A stretch of 64,000 bases of DNA from Nipponacmea schrenckii. Its lineage: Eukaryota > Mollusca > Gastropoda > Lottiidae. Location: contig CM060202.1 of NCBI GenBank assembly GCA_030562195.1, positions 33,284,599-33,348,598 of the forward strand. Direction: 5' to 3'. Position numbers and translations under genes: made by a program. Below, piece by piece: positions 12,315-24,180 of the stretch (position 1 is the stretch's first letter; each line of letters starts with the position of its first letter). Under the pieces are notes generated by a model, which did not search any database, was not told where the DNA came from, and saw only the letters and a list, made by a program, of their open reading frames with translations.

Positions 12315-14319
12315 CTAGAGCCACACGTGGCACAGAGTGGGACTTTGCTAACGTTGCAAAATTGCAACAAACAGGCCGAAACATCTGATTTTCTGGGAGA
12401 AACTGGCCAAAGCAACAAGGTATCTGTGTGCAAAGAATTTTTTGGAAAAATGTTATTTCCTACAGATGTGAGGCGCTGACCGATATAACTGGTAAATTGG
12501 AAGTTTACCCGTATGTGCCACGCCCATCTAATTTACTTTTGCGTAAATCTAATCTCATACAAAATATATATTCATGGTACAAATTTGAAGCTTGTACATC
12601 TAATAGATAACGAGATATACACAAATACGTTTCAAAAAAGCAAAATGTACTTTAATTTTAAAAGTCCAAAAACTAAATTTTCATTTTAAAAACTTTTGTT
12701 GTGCATCGCTGGAAAGAGGACAAAAGGCGCCTTCGGAATGTGAAAAAAATAACCCTCTAAATTAATTAGGTCACGCTCTAGAGCAGTCCAACGTTGCAAA
12801 TTTTGCTGCTTTCGAGCAGCTATAAAACCGGAAATAGACGTCAGAAGTCTAATGCCAAATTGTCAACTGATAGCTAAAGTCAGTGACCAATGACCTTGTA
12901 AAGGTCAAGGTCACCAAAGGTCAAAGTCACTAGAAACAAGCCCCCAAACTAAAAAAAAAAACTGATTTTTTGCAAATGTCGCAAAATTGCAACACTCGGG
13001 TAGAAACATTTGATTTTTTGGGATAAACTGGCCAAAGTAATGAGATATATGTATGCAAGGTACTTTTTTGAAAAACGTTATTTACTGCAGCCGTAATTCG
13101 CTGACCGATATAAATGGTAAATTTGAAGTTCACCCGGATGTGCCACGCCCATTTCGTTTTTTTGGAGGGGAATCTAATCATATTCAAAATGTATATTCAC
13201 AGTAAAAATTTGAAGCTTGTACAGCTAATAGATCACGAGATATACACACATACATTTCAAGGAAGCGAAAATACGGCAAAATGTACTTTTCTTTGCAAAA
13301 ATCAAAAAATTCAATTTTCATTTTACAAACTTTTGTTATATATCGTTGGAAAGAGGACAAAAAAACAATCTAAGAATCTGAAAAAATTAACACTCTAAAT
13401 TAATTAGGTCACGCTCTGGAGCAGCCCAAAGTTGCGAATTTTGCTGTTTTCGGGCAGCTATAAAACCGGAAGTAGACGTCGGAGGTCAAAGTTCAAAGTA
13501 TCAATTGATAGCCAAGGTCAATGACCTTTGACCTACTAAAGGTCATGGTCACCAAAGGTCAAGGTCACGAGAAATAAGCCCCCAAACATCGAAAAAATTC
13601 AACCGGATGTTGCAAAAAAGCAAAAGCAAAATTCAAAAATCGATTTCCAACATTTTGATCGCAATCGACTAAGCTTTCCAGAAATATAAACATCACACAA
13701 ATCGCTCTTACCGTAGAGGCCCCATTTTGAGTTTTACAAAAAAGTGACATTTCAAGATGGCGGCCAATGTTTCACTTCCGGTCCGGATTTTTTCTGCTTC
13801 GTTTTTTTGTCTTCTAATTTAATTAAGATTGACATAAATTTTGTTGCGATACATCAATTACAGCACAAGTAGGTCAACCGGAAGTTTAAACCCGTTTTAC
13901 GTTGACATCGAAAATGAAGCAAAAATTTTGACTCTGCCAATGTTTTCATATTCGTGAGACTTGAAGGCACCCAAATTTTCAGATCAATCGGTCTAAAAAT
14001 AGCAAAGTTGCAAAAATGTGCAAAATACGGCAAAAAAATGTGTGCTATGACTTTTCGAATTTCGAAATTTTGTAACTGCTATCTTGTTGGAAATTGTTTC
14101 AAGTTTTCAAAAATGCAAACCCGAAAAAAATCGATCAAAAAATGCGTCTTCTAGAGCTACTGACCGACTTTTTAGGCATGTTGCAATGCAGCACTTCCGG
14201 TTTTGCAAAAATGTTCCAATTTATATTTAATAGAAACTTCGCCACAACAGAAGGTATAGAGAAGTTGTGAAATTGCTGCAACTATTGCAGCCTAGGCTGT
14301 GTGCCCTGTGTAAATTTCG

Positions 14320-14354
<35 letters not shown>

Positions 14355-14416
14355 CATACCGAAAACAAACTGGGACTTTGCGGTAGCAAAGTCCCACAAA
14401 AAAAAAAAAAAAAAAA
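12315..14416 (-). mobile_element. Array element 6, family A with beta tail, H1 end plus second A-tract
   Basis: Two modules (boxes near 12476 and 13102) are followed by the beta tail, with AAGATGGCGGCC at 13753-13764, where most family A copies have the alpha tail. Right end: a ~33-base A-tract, the linker agacataccgaaaacaaac, an H1 hairpin (14371-14381 with 14386-14396), then CACAA and a second A-tract of about 20 bases before CTAGA at 14417. A tract outside the hairpin is unusual. It fits insertion of the neighbour into an A/T run, or slippage. Confidence 0.6.
13753..13764. promoter_or_regulatory. YY1-like motif in beta tail
   Basis: CAAGATGGCGGC matches the YY1 consensus very well. The same box is at 30117-30128 and 63900-63911, each followed within about 10 bases by an ETS-like ACTTCCGGT. 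Motif evidence only. Confidence 0.4.
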
Positions 14417-16419
14417 CTAGAGCCACTAGTGGCACAGAGTGGGACTTTGCAAATGTCGCAAAATTGCAACAGACAGGCCGAAACATCTGATTTTCTAGGA
14501 GCATATGGCCAAAGCAACTAGGTATCCGTGTGCAAAGAATTTTTTGGAAAAACGTTATTTCCTACTGACGTAATTCGCTGACCTATATAAATGCTAAATT
14601 AAAAGTTTACCCGGATGTGCCACGCCCATCTCATTTGTTTTTTGCGTAAATCTAATAACATTCAAAATATATATTCACGGTACAAATTTGAAGCTTGTAC
14701 ATTTAAAAGACCACGAAATATGCACAAATACATTTCAAAAAGGCAAAATGTACTTTAATTTTAAAAGTGCAAAAATTAAATTTTAATTTTAAAAACTTTT
14801 GTTATACATTGCTGGAAAGTGGACAAAAAGCCCCTTAAGAATCTGAAAATAATAAACCTCTAAATTAATTAGGTCACGCTCTAGAGCAGTCCAAAGTTGT
14901 GAATTTTCCTGTTTTCAGGCAGCTATAAAACCGGAAGTGGACGTCGGAGGTCAAATGTCAAAGTATTAAATGATAGACGCGGTCTATGACCTTTGACCTA
15001 CTAAAGTTCAAGGTCACCAAGGGTCAAGGTCACGAGAAATCAGCTTCCAAAATTAGAAAAAAATATTAACTGGTTTCCTATTGTCGAAAAATTGCAACAA
15101 ACAGGCCGAATTATCTGATTTTCTGGAATAAACTGGCCAAAGCAATGAGGTATCTGTGTGCAAAGTACTTTTTAAAAAAGGCTATTTACTGCAGCCGTAA
15201 TTCGCTGACCCATATAAATGGTAAATCGGAATTTTACACGGATGTGCCACGCCCATCTCATTTTTTTTATATAAATCAAATCACATTCAAAATGAATATT
15301 CACGGTACAAATTTGAAGTTTGTACATCTAATAGATCACGAGATATACATACATACATTTCAAGCAAACGTAAATACGGCAAAATATACTTAAATTTTCA
15401 AAAATCAAAAACTTCAATTTTCATTTTAAAAACCTTTGTTATACATCGTTGGAAAGAGGACAAAAAGCACTTTAAGAATCTGAAAAAAATAACACTCTAA
15501 ATTGATTAGGTCACGCTCTAGAGCAGTGCAAAGTTGCGAATTTCGCTGTTTTTGGGCAGCTATAAAACCGGAAGTAGACGTCGGAGGTCAAATGTCAAAG
15601 TATCAACTGATAGCCAAGGTCAATGACCTTTGACCTACTAAAGATCATGGTCACCAAAGGTCAAGGTCACGAGAAATAAGCCCCCAAACTTTGAAAAAAT
15701 TCAACCGGATGTTGCAAAAATGCAAAAGCGAAATTCAAAAATCGACTTCCAATGTTTTTTTGCAATTTTTATGTTCTTTCATTTGACACCAAAATCATCT
15801 CAATCGGATAAGCCATAATGTCTGAATTAAATTCGCGCAATTTCAGAAAAATCAAAATGGCGGCGAAAGTTGCGCATGCGGCCTTGATTTTATTTTCTTC
15901 GCTTTTTTGTATGGCTAATGGCTACCCGATGATATAAGTTTGAATCTCATACATTAATAAAACCGGAAGTTATTCAACCGGACGTAAAACTCTATTTTTC
16001 GCAAAAACCGGAAGTGACGCAAAAATTTTGACCTACTTTTTGGAAATCATTCCATGGGCTACATATACTCAATTTTTTTAAGATTAATCGGTCTTTAAAT
16101 AACAAAGTTGCAAAAATGTGCAAAATACGGCAAAAAAATGTGTGCTACGAATTTTCGAATTTTGAAATTTTAAAATTGCTATCTTGTTGAAAATTATTTC
16201 AAGTTTCCAAAAATGCAAACCCTACGAAAATCGATTGAAAATTGCGACTTCTAGAGCCACTGACCGACTTTTTAGGCATGTTGCAATGTAGCACTTCCGG
16301 TTTTGCAACAATGTTCCATTTTATATTTATGCAACACGTCGCCACTACAGAAGGTCTAGAGAAGTTGAGACAATGTTGCAACTATTGCAGTCTAGGCGCA
16401 GTGAGGTGTGTAAATTTCG

Positions 16420-16449
<30 letters not shown>
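14417..16449 (-). mobile_element. Array element 7, family A, near-identical to element 8
   Basis: The left hairpin is the perfect 12-bp palindrome GCCACTAGTGGC, found only here and in element 8. Two modules (boxes near 14579 and 15207) and an alpha tail end in a ~29-base A-tract with no hairpin. From 14417 to about 16170 the sequence is almost the same as 16450 to about 18200 at an offset of 2033-2034 bases, so one copy is a recent tandem duplicate of the other. Confidence 0.65.
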
Positions 16450-16451
<2 letters not shown>

Positions 16452-18534
16452 AGAGCCACTAGTGGCACAGAGTGGGACTTTGCAAATGTCGCAAAATTGC
16501 AACAGACAGGCCGAAACATCTGATTTTCTAGGAGCATATGGCCAAAGCAACTAGGTATCCGTGTGCAAAGAATTTTTTGGAAAAACGTTATTTCCTACTG
16601 ACGTAATTCGCTGACCTATATAAATGCTAAATTAAAAGTTTACCCGGATGTGCCACGCCCATCTCATTTGTTTTTTGCGTAAATCTAATAACATTCAAAA
16701 TATATATTCACGGTACAAATTTGAAGCTTGTACATTTAAAAGACCACGAAATATGCACAAATACATTTCAAAAAGGCAAAATGTACTTTAATTTTAAAAG
16801 TGCAAAAATTAAATTTTAATTTTAAAAACTTTTGTTATACATTGCTGGAAAGTGGACAAAAAGCCCCTTAAGAATCTGAAAATAATAAACCTCTAAATTA
16901 ATTAGGTCACGCTCTAGAGCAGTCCAAAGTTGTGAATTTTCCTGTTTTCAGGCAGCTATAAAACCGGAAGTGGACGTCGGAGGTCAAATGTCAAAGTATT
17001 AAATGATAGACGCGGTCTATGACCTTTGACCTACTAAAGTTCAAGGTCACCAAGGGTCAAGGTCACGAGAAATCAGCTTCCAAAATTAAAAAAAAAATAT
17101 TAACTGGTTTCCTATTGTCGAAAAATTGCAACAAACAGGCCGAATTATCTGATTTTCTGGAATAAACTGGCCAAAGCAATGAGGTATCTGTGTGCAAAGT
17201 ACTTTTTAAAAAAGGCTATTTACTGCAGCCGTAATTCGCTGACCCATATAAATGGTAAATCGGAATTTTACACGGATGTGCCACGCCCATCTCATTTTTT
17301 TTATATAAATCAAATCACATTCAAAATGAATATTCACGGTACAAATTTGAAGTTTGTACATCTAATAGATCACGAGATATACATACATACATTTCAAGCA
17401 AACGTAAATACGGCAAAATATACTTAAATTTTCAAAAATCAAAAACTTCAATTTTCATTTTAAAAACCTTTGTTATACATCGTTGGAAAGAGGACAAAAA
17501 GCACTTTAAGAATCTGAAAAAAATAACACTCTAAATTGATTAGGTCACGCTCTAGAGCAGTGCAAAGTTGCGAATTTCGCTGTTTTTGGGCAGCTATAAA
17601 ACCGGAAGTAGACGTCGGAGGTCAAATGTCAAAGTATCAACTGATAGCCAAGGTCAATGACCTTTGACCTACTAAAGATCATGGTCACCAAAGGTCAAGG
17701 TCACGAGAAATAAGCCCCCAAACTTTGAAAAAATTCAACCGGATGTTGCAAAAATGCAAAAGCGAAATTCAAAAATCGACTTCCAATTTTTTTTTTGCAA
17801 TTTTTATGTTCTTTCATTTGACACCAAAATCATCTCAATCGGATAAGCCATAATGTCTGAATTAAATTCGCGCAATTTCAGAAAAATCAAAATGGCGGCG
17901 AAAGTTGCGCATGCGGCCTTGATTTTATTTTCTTCGCTTTTTTGTATGGCTAATGGCTACCCGATGATATAAGTTTGAATCTCATACATTAATAAAACCG
18001 GAAGTTATTCAACCGGACGTAAAACTCTATTTTTCGCAAAAACCGGAAGTGACGCAAAAATTTTGACCTACTTTTTGGAAATCATTCCATGGGCTACATA
18101 TACTCAATTTTTTTAAGATTAATCGGTCTTTAAATAACAAAGTTGCAAAAATGTGCAAAATACGGCAAACAAATGTGTGCTAGGAATTTTCGAATTTTGA
18201 AATTTTGAAATTGCTATCTTGTTGGAAATTATTTCAAGTTTCCAAAAATGCAAACCCGACGAAAATCGATTGAAAATTGCGACTTCTAGAGCCACTGACC
18301 GACTTTTTAGGTATGTTGCAATGCAGCACTTCCGGTTTTGCAAAAATGTTCCATTTTATATTCATGCAACACGTCGCCACTACAGAAGGTCTAGAGAAGT
18401 TGAGACAATGTTGCAACTATTGCAGTCTAGGCGCAGTGAGGTGTGTAAATTTCGAAAAAAAAAAAAAAAAAAAAAAAAAAAAGAATTGACAAACCGAAAA
18501 CAAACTGGGACTTTGCGGTAGCAAAGTCCCACAA
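16450..18534 (-). mobile_element. Array element 8, family A, tandem duplicate of element 7, H1 end
   Basis: Same left palindrome and body as element 7. The tail departs near 18170 (ggcaaacaaatg, gctaggaatt, cccgacg) and is closer to element 1. Right end: a ~27-base A-tract, the alternative linker gaattgacaaaccg plus aaaacaaa, and a perfect H1 hairpin (18506-18516 with 18521-18531, loop GGTA). The switch of tail type relative to element 7 marks an exchange or duplication breakpoint between about 16170 and 16450 in the parental copy. Confidence 0.65.
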
Positions 18535-20242
18535 CTAGATCCCCAGGCTTCGCGAGGTTCTGACGCAGTGCGTAGCAGTTTTGATATACGCTTTAAAACT
18601 GCCCCTTAAAGTATCCGTAGAACAGTAACGTTATTTTTACAGAGTATAAGTCGTTTTATTTCAAAGCATAATTGGTTCGCTGAAACTAGTGTCATGTAGA
18701 TCGCCCAAACGCATAATTCAACAACCAGTTTTTTAACGATGAATCTAGCAATTTTCAAATGGTGATAAAACGGAAAGTATGCATCGTACATCAAAATATA
18801 ATATATCAATGGATAGATCTTTTCGAGAGCTATCACATTTGTGCAGCTCACAAGGTCACCAAAGGTCAAGGTTACAATATACGACCATTCGAAGTTTTTA
18901 TATATTACTTTCGGTCAAAATATCAAAATCAAAATCAAAATTCAAAAATCGGTTTCCAAATATAATTCAGGAATCGATAAAACATTCTATAGGCATCAAA
19001 ATTACGCGAATCGTAGCTTCTCCAGAGGCCCAATTTCGATTTAAAGAAAATTACGCACAGTTAGTAGAGAAGAAAATATAAAATTTCCAAATATTAAAAA
19101 GCGCATTTTTGGTCGAAATATGTGGTTTAATATATCATTACAAAGAGCAGATTAATCCTAATAAGATTCAATATAAATATTTGTTATTTATAAATTAATT
19201 CACGTGACAGAGCTCGTTAAAAATAAAAATCACAAATTTCGATCGGCTATAAAACCGGAAGTAGACATCGGACAACACAAATGAATATATCAGGGGATAG
19301 ATATCATCAAGGGCAATAAATTGTGTTCAGGTCACAATGTCACCAAAGGTCAAGGTCACAAAATATGGGCCTTTAAAGTTTTTGTCATTACCAATAAAAT
19401 CAAAATGGAAATAAAAGAAAATCAAAATCAAAATTCAAAAATCGGCTCCCAAATAAAGTTGCGCAATCGACTCTAGTCATAAGATATGAAAAAATAACGA
19501 AAATCGCTTTATCCCCTGAATTTGAATTTGAAATTTTACAAAAGTTTGACATTTCAATATGGCGGCTTATCGTTTGCTTCCGGTCTGGATTTTTTCATCT
19601 TCGTTTTTTTGTATGACTATTTCAAGCATATCGCAAAAAGAATTTTTGAAATATCTTGAAAATTCCGGAAGTTGAATTGTTAAAGTTCAAAAGCGAATAA
19701 CGTCAAAACCGGAAGTCATTTAGAAAATTTGAATAATGATTTTTGATCGCATTAAAAGTGTCTATCTACCTATAAGTTTTCAAGTGGATGGGAATAAAAT
19801 TCTAAAAGTTGATAAAAACGCAAAAAATAAAATTTAAAAAGTCAGCTACAAAAGTAATGAAATCAGCAGTTTAAAAATGCAGTTATGTAGCTAGCAATTA
19901 AAAGAAGCTATCAAAAGTAGTTCTGTCAAAATCAGTTGAAAAATAGAGGTAATAAATGGCAAAAACCAAAACGAAGCCATTGCCCACAGCTCGTTTCCGG
20001 TCACTCTGAATGACGTCATTTTACATTTAAAAAATAGTAGTCTCGCAGTTTGAATGGCAGACAGCAACAGGTAGTTTGCAGCAAGTTGCCTTCTTTGAAA
20101 ATAATCGAGGGTAAAATTCGAAAAAAAAAAAAAAAAAAAGACATTTCGAAAACAAAGCAGTGCGTTCGATGAACGCACTGCAAAAAAAAGAATTGACAAA
20201 CCGAAAACAAACTGGGACTTTGCTGAAAGCAAAGTCCCACAA
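18535..20242 (-). mobile_element. Array element 9, family B, H2 end plus stacked H1 module
   Basis: Starts CTAGATCCCC, with the left motif GCAGTGCGT at 18565-18573. The stem-loop after CTAGA is weak (CTTCGCGAGG), the exception among the families. The body is about 1.6 kb and keeps the shared box order: CACGTGACAGAGCTC near 19201, TATAAAACCGGAAGT near 19248, AGGTCA cluster 19332-19362, ATATGGCGGC near 19557, CTTCCGGT near 19577, ACCGGAAGT near 19708, ATGACGTCAT near 20009. Right end: A-tract, linker and perfect H2 hairpin (20157-20167, loop GAT, 20171-20181). An additional H1 module follows. Confidence 0.6.
20182..20242 (-). repeat. Solo H1 terminal module stacked on an H2 end
   Basis: After the H2 hairpin comes a short A-tract, gaattgacaaaccg, aaaacaaa and a full H1 hairpin (20213-20223, loop TGAAA, 20229-20239), then CAA and the next CTAGA. 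There is no body or H1 left motif between the H2 and H1 hairpins, so this is a lone terminal module. It may be a remnant of an element interrupted in its A-tract. Confidence 0.6.
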
Positions 20243-22250
20243 CTAGAACCGTTAGACGGTACCAAGGCAGTGCGCGTTCCTTCTATTGCATGGGTGAAAC
20301 GTTGCATTTATAATATCCAATTCCATAATAATAACTAGACCTGTTTGTAACAGTTGTGCAGCTTCCGAGATATTTAGAATTTGTTATATCTTCTGGCTGT
20401 CATTTAAAATAGAACTAACCACGCCTACTCCGTATAATGACTTGTTTTGATTGGTTGCGATACTTAAACTGGAAATGTCAAAATTTGTGTCTTGACCAAA
20501 CGATAAGAAATTAACACAATTTGACTTTATGACCTGTTACATTAACTTCTTAACTCTTCTTGTAACATTTATATCTGTTTAATAAGTGTGTAAATCAAAA
20601 CGTCGAAAAAACAAATTTGTGGGACATAACACCTTATTTAAGATTACAAATTGATCTCGGATTTCATTAACTTTCCAGATCGTTGATACTTGTTAATTTG
20701 TTTATTTATTTATTTATCAATCTTAATTTAGGTGTAGTAGGAACATTAGATCCTGCAATTTGTGGCAAGTTGCCATGGTATAACATAGAGACACCAAATT
20801 AACAGCGGGGCTTTACATCTTTAAGAGAGTATTTTATAGAGTTCCGTCCCTTATACCACTAGTCCACTCAACTGTACATTATTTTTGCTTAAGAGAATAT
20901 CATTTAAAATTCTAAAGGTTGTAATTTCCTTCCAAATATTCCATATCATACATCGCACACAACGAGAAATGAACAATCATTCCTTTTATTTAAGATATAT
21001 AATATCTTTGAATCATTTTAACTGGATTAATTTTTAATCGTAAAAAAATTAAAATCAAAATAACAATTCAAAAATCAGTTTCCATATATATTTCGGCTTT
21101 ATTTATAGCTTTCGAGCTATTTAGAATTTGTTGGTCTCCTGGCTGTCATTTAAGGATAGAATGTAGATTGATTTTGCATTTATTTGGAGAGATGATTTAT
21201 TCACGTGACATTTGAGCTTGTTAATAGACTGGCAATCTTTAAAGTTTGTGATGTAAAAATATCTGGGCTTAACCACGCCCACAAAGTCCAATGACTTGTT
21301 TTGGAAACTTCAACTGGAAATGTCAAAAATATTGAATTGACCGTTTTATAGGAAAAATTCGCAATTTTTAAATGCCGATAAACCGAAAGTTTACATTTTG
21401 CTATAAAGCTTAATATGTCATTGGATAGAACGTATCACATTTGTACAGGTATAAAGATCGCCACAGGTCAACGTCACAATATACACCTTCGAAGTTTTTA
21501 TAATTTTTAATCGTAAAAAAAATCAAAATCAAATTAAAAATTCAAAAATCAGTTTCCATATAAATTTCGGCAATCGGTTATAGATTCTATATACATGTAC
21601 ATCAAAATAACACATATTGACTGATCCTCCGAGACCCTATTTCGATTGAAAGAAAAATACACACAGTGATGTAAAATATCTGGGCTTAACCACGCCCACA
21701 AAGTCTAATGACTTGTTTTGATTGGTTGGATTATTTTAACTGGAAATGTCAAAATTTGTGTCTTGACCAAAAGATAAGAAATTAATCAGACTTTATGACC
21801 TGTTGCATTTATATCTGTTTAATTAGAGTGTAATTTTATTCTTAAACTTTTCGCAATTTTTATTTATACATATTGATTTATATATTGTTTGAAAGCTGGG
21901 AATTTGCACATTATAAATCTGTTCGAATTTTGTTTTTAAGTTAAATAGAACTAAATATAAAAAATATGAATGTTAAAATCTACTAGGCGTATTTTCAACA
22001 GTTTTCGGTCTATAGCTAAAATAAAGACATTGTTAGAAAGCTGATGAAATCACATCACAATAATGTCAATTAGATTGTTGCCAAGAGTCTTGTTCATGAG
22101 ATATAACCATCTGAAGATACGAGAAATATGCAAATTACCAATTTTTGGATCCCTATTAATCCAAATATTCTTTACTAAAATTAGAAATCATATGAACCTT
22201 TAGCCAATGAAGATGATTGTGCAGACAAATAAAGGATGCATATTAGTAAG

Positions 22251-22460
22251 TTAGTCCTCTTCGTTCCTTGCGGAGAATAGGGCTGCTACAGACGTTCTCC
22301 ATCTCAATCTGTTATGAGCTGTTCTTTTTGCTTCATTCCAGGTCTTGCCAATCCTTCCTAGCTCTTTCAGTCTTATTCTTTTCAAGCTATGTAAAGGTCG
22401 TCCTTGTCTTCTATGCCCTTGGGGATTCCAGTCCAGTGCCTCTCTGGTGATGTTGTTTTG
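22251..22460 (-). pseudogene. Fragment of non-LTR retrotransposon, RT-protein C-terminus
   Basis: On the minus strand a frame of about 69 codons runs from 22460 down to a TAA at 22253-22251. It reads ...ITREALDWNPQGHRRQGRP (about residues 4-22) and closes with RLRWRTSVAALFSARNEED before the stop. The W-N-P-Q-G...R-G-R-P box and the terminal W-R..VAALF motif are typical of the end of RT proteins of RTE/CR1-like LINEs in marine invertebrates. No upstream RT is present. It is embedded in family C element 10, so it was captured by or inserted into it. Subclass not certain. Confidence 0.6.
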
Positions 22461-24106
22461 AGATCGAAAGGATGCATATGGTAGAGTTCAAAAGTTATGA
22501 ACTTTCAAACGGAAGTCAGTTTTGAAAAACTTTGGCAGGACCTGGTCCAAAGACAAATTTGAAATTGAAAAATATGCCACTAGAGGACCTAGATAATTAT
22601 CCAAATTATATTTTAAAACAAGTCTGAAAAAAATAGGATTAAAAATGGCGGACGATTAGTATTTTTCCAATAATTTGCATATTTCAAGATGGCGATCAAG
22701 CGGTTAGTAATTTGCATATACGGCATACATACAAAATGAAGATATTGATGGTACTAATTCTGTGGAATAAAAAAATTGCAAGTTTGTGCGAAAATTTAAT
22801 CCGAATATTCCGATTTCTGTGATTTTCTGCAATTTTTGGTCATTTTCGGACGTTTCCGGCTAATTTCGGAAAATGTTTTATCGGAATCTTTAATGATAAT
22901 TTTTTGTCTACTCATCTACCAATTTTTGTGAAAAAATAAGACGTAAATTTTAAAAAAAACACGTGCTTTTTCATAAATCACGCACAATTAATATAGAACT
23001 AAGAACAAAATTTTCAAATATTAAAAAGCGCAATTTTGATCAAAATATAAAGTGTTATACACCATTGGAAAGAATAAATTACGCGTAATAAGGACATAAA
23101 AGAAATTTTGACGTATGTAAATTAGGTCACGTGACAGAGCTCTTCGAAGTTAAAAAGTGCAATTTTCAAATGGCTGTAAAACCGGAAGTTGACATTGCAC
23201 AACACAAATGAAGACATCAATGGATAGATCTCGACAAGGGCAACAACTTTTGTGCAGGTCACAAGGTCACCAAAGGTCAAGGTCACGATATATTAACGTT
23301 GGAAAATTAGGCACTTAGTGAAAAAAAAGAACCGGAAATGAAAGGTAAGCTAAATCGAAATTCAAAATTCGGCTTCCTAAGAATTGTTAGCAATCGATTG
23401 AAGATTACATAGACATCAAAATTACAACTGTCCGATTAACCCCTAAGGCCCAATTTTTCACTTTACAAAAGTAAGGGGTTTAATGATGGCGACTGATCTG
23501 TTACTTCCGGTTCAATTTTTGTTAATTATAAAATCATTATGGGTTAATAGTAACTAATTGCAAAAAAAAAAAATTCAAATATCTTTAGAATTCCGGAAGT
23601 GAAAATTCGAAGTTTAGCGACGTATGACGCCGAAACCGGAAGTGATGTCGACATTTTGAAAACAGATTTTTCTTGACAAGAAAAATGTTTATCTAACTGC
23701 AAATTTTGATTTCGATCTAATCAAAATTGCAAAAGTTAGAAAAAGTGTTAAATTTTAAAATTCAAAAGTCAGCAACAAAAGTAAAAATTTCAAAATTTTT
23801 AAACTGCTATTATGTAAATCTAAGTTATAAGTAGTAAATAAAAAAAGTCCGAACCAGATTGGATAAAAAAACGAGCCGTGAGTTAGTAAACAAAAATAAA
23901 ATTTGTGACGTTCTACGTCATTTCCGGTAGAACAAAAATGCGTCATTTTACATTTAAACAACAACGAGCACTAGATTACGCTAAAATATCACGCCAGATT
24001 GTGTAAGACATTTGCAGTTATGGCTGGGGAGCGTGACCAGAAAAAGACAAAAAAAAAAAAAATAGTCATTTCGAAAACAAAGCAGTGCGTTCGAAGAACG
24101 CACTGC

Positions 24107-24180
24107 AAAAAAAAAAAAAAAAAAAAAAGAATTGACAAACCGAAAACAAACTGGGACTTTGCGGTAGCAAAGTCCCACAA
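24107..24180 (-). repeat. Solo H1 terminal module stacked on an H2 end
   Basis: A ~22-base A-tract, gaattgacaaaccg linker, then H1 hairpin (24152-24162, loop GGTA, 24167-24177), then CAA and CTAGA at 24181. Same arrangement as 20182-20242 but with the other H1 loop, so the two solo modules are not simple copies of one another. Confidence 0.6.

Larger units (their letters stand above)
20243..24180 (-). mobile_element. Array element 10, family C, 3.9 kb, H2 end plus stacked H1 module
   Basis: The largest element. The left hairpin is ACCGT-tag-ACGGT (20248-20260). The left motif is GCAGTGCG-CG-TTC (20267-20279), H2 with a two-base insert. The body contains an antisense LINE fragment at 22251-22460. 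Shared boxes are GGTCACGTGACAGAGCTC near 23124, AAAACCGGAAGT near 23188, AGGTCA cluster 23258-23285, TTACTTCCGGT near 23502 and CCGGAAGTGATG near 23636. Right end: A-tract, linker, H2 hairpin (24082-24092, loop GAA, 24096-24106), then a second module. Confidence 0.55.
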
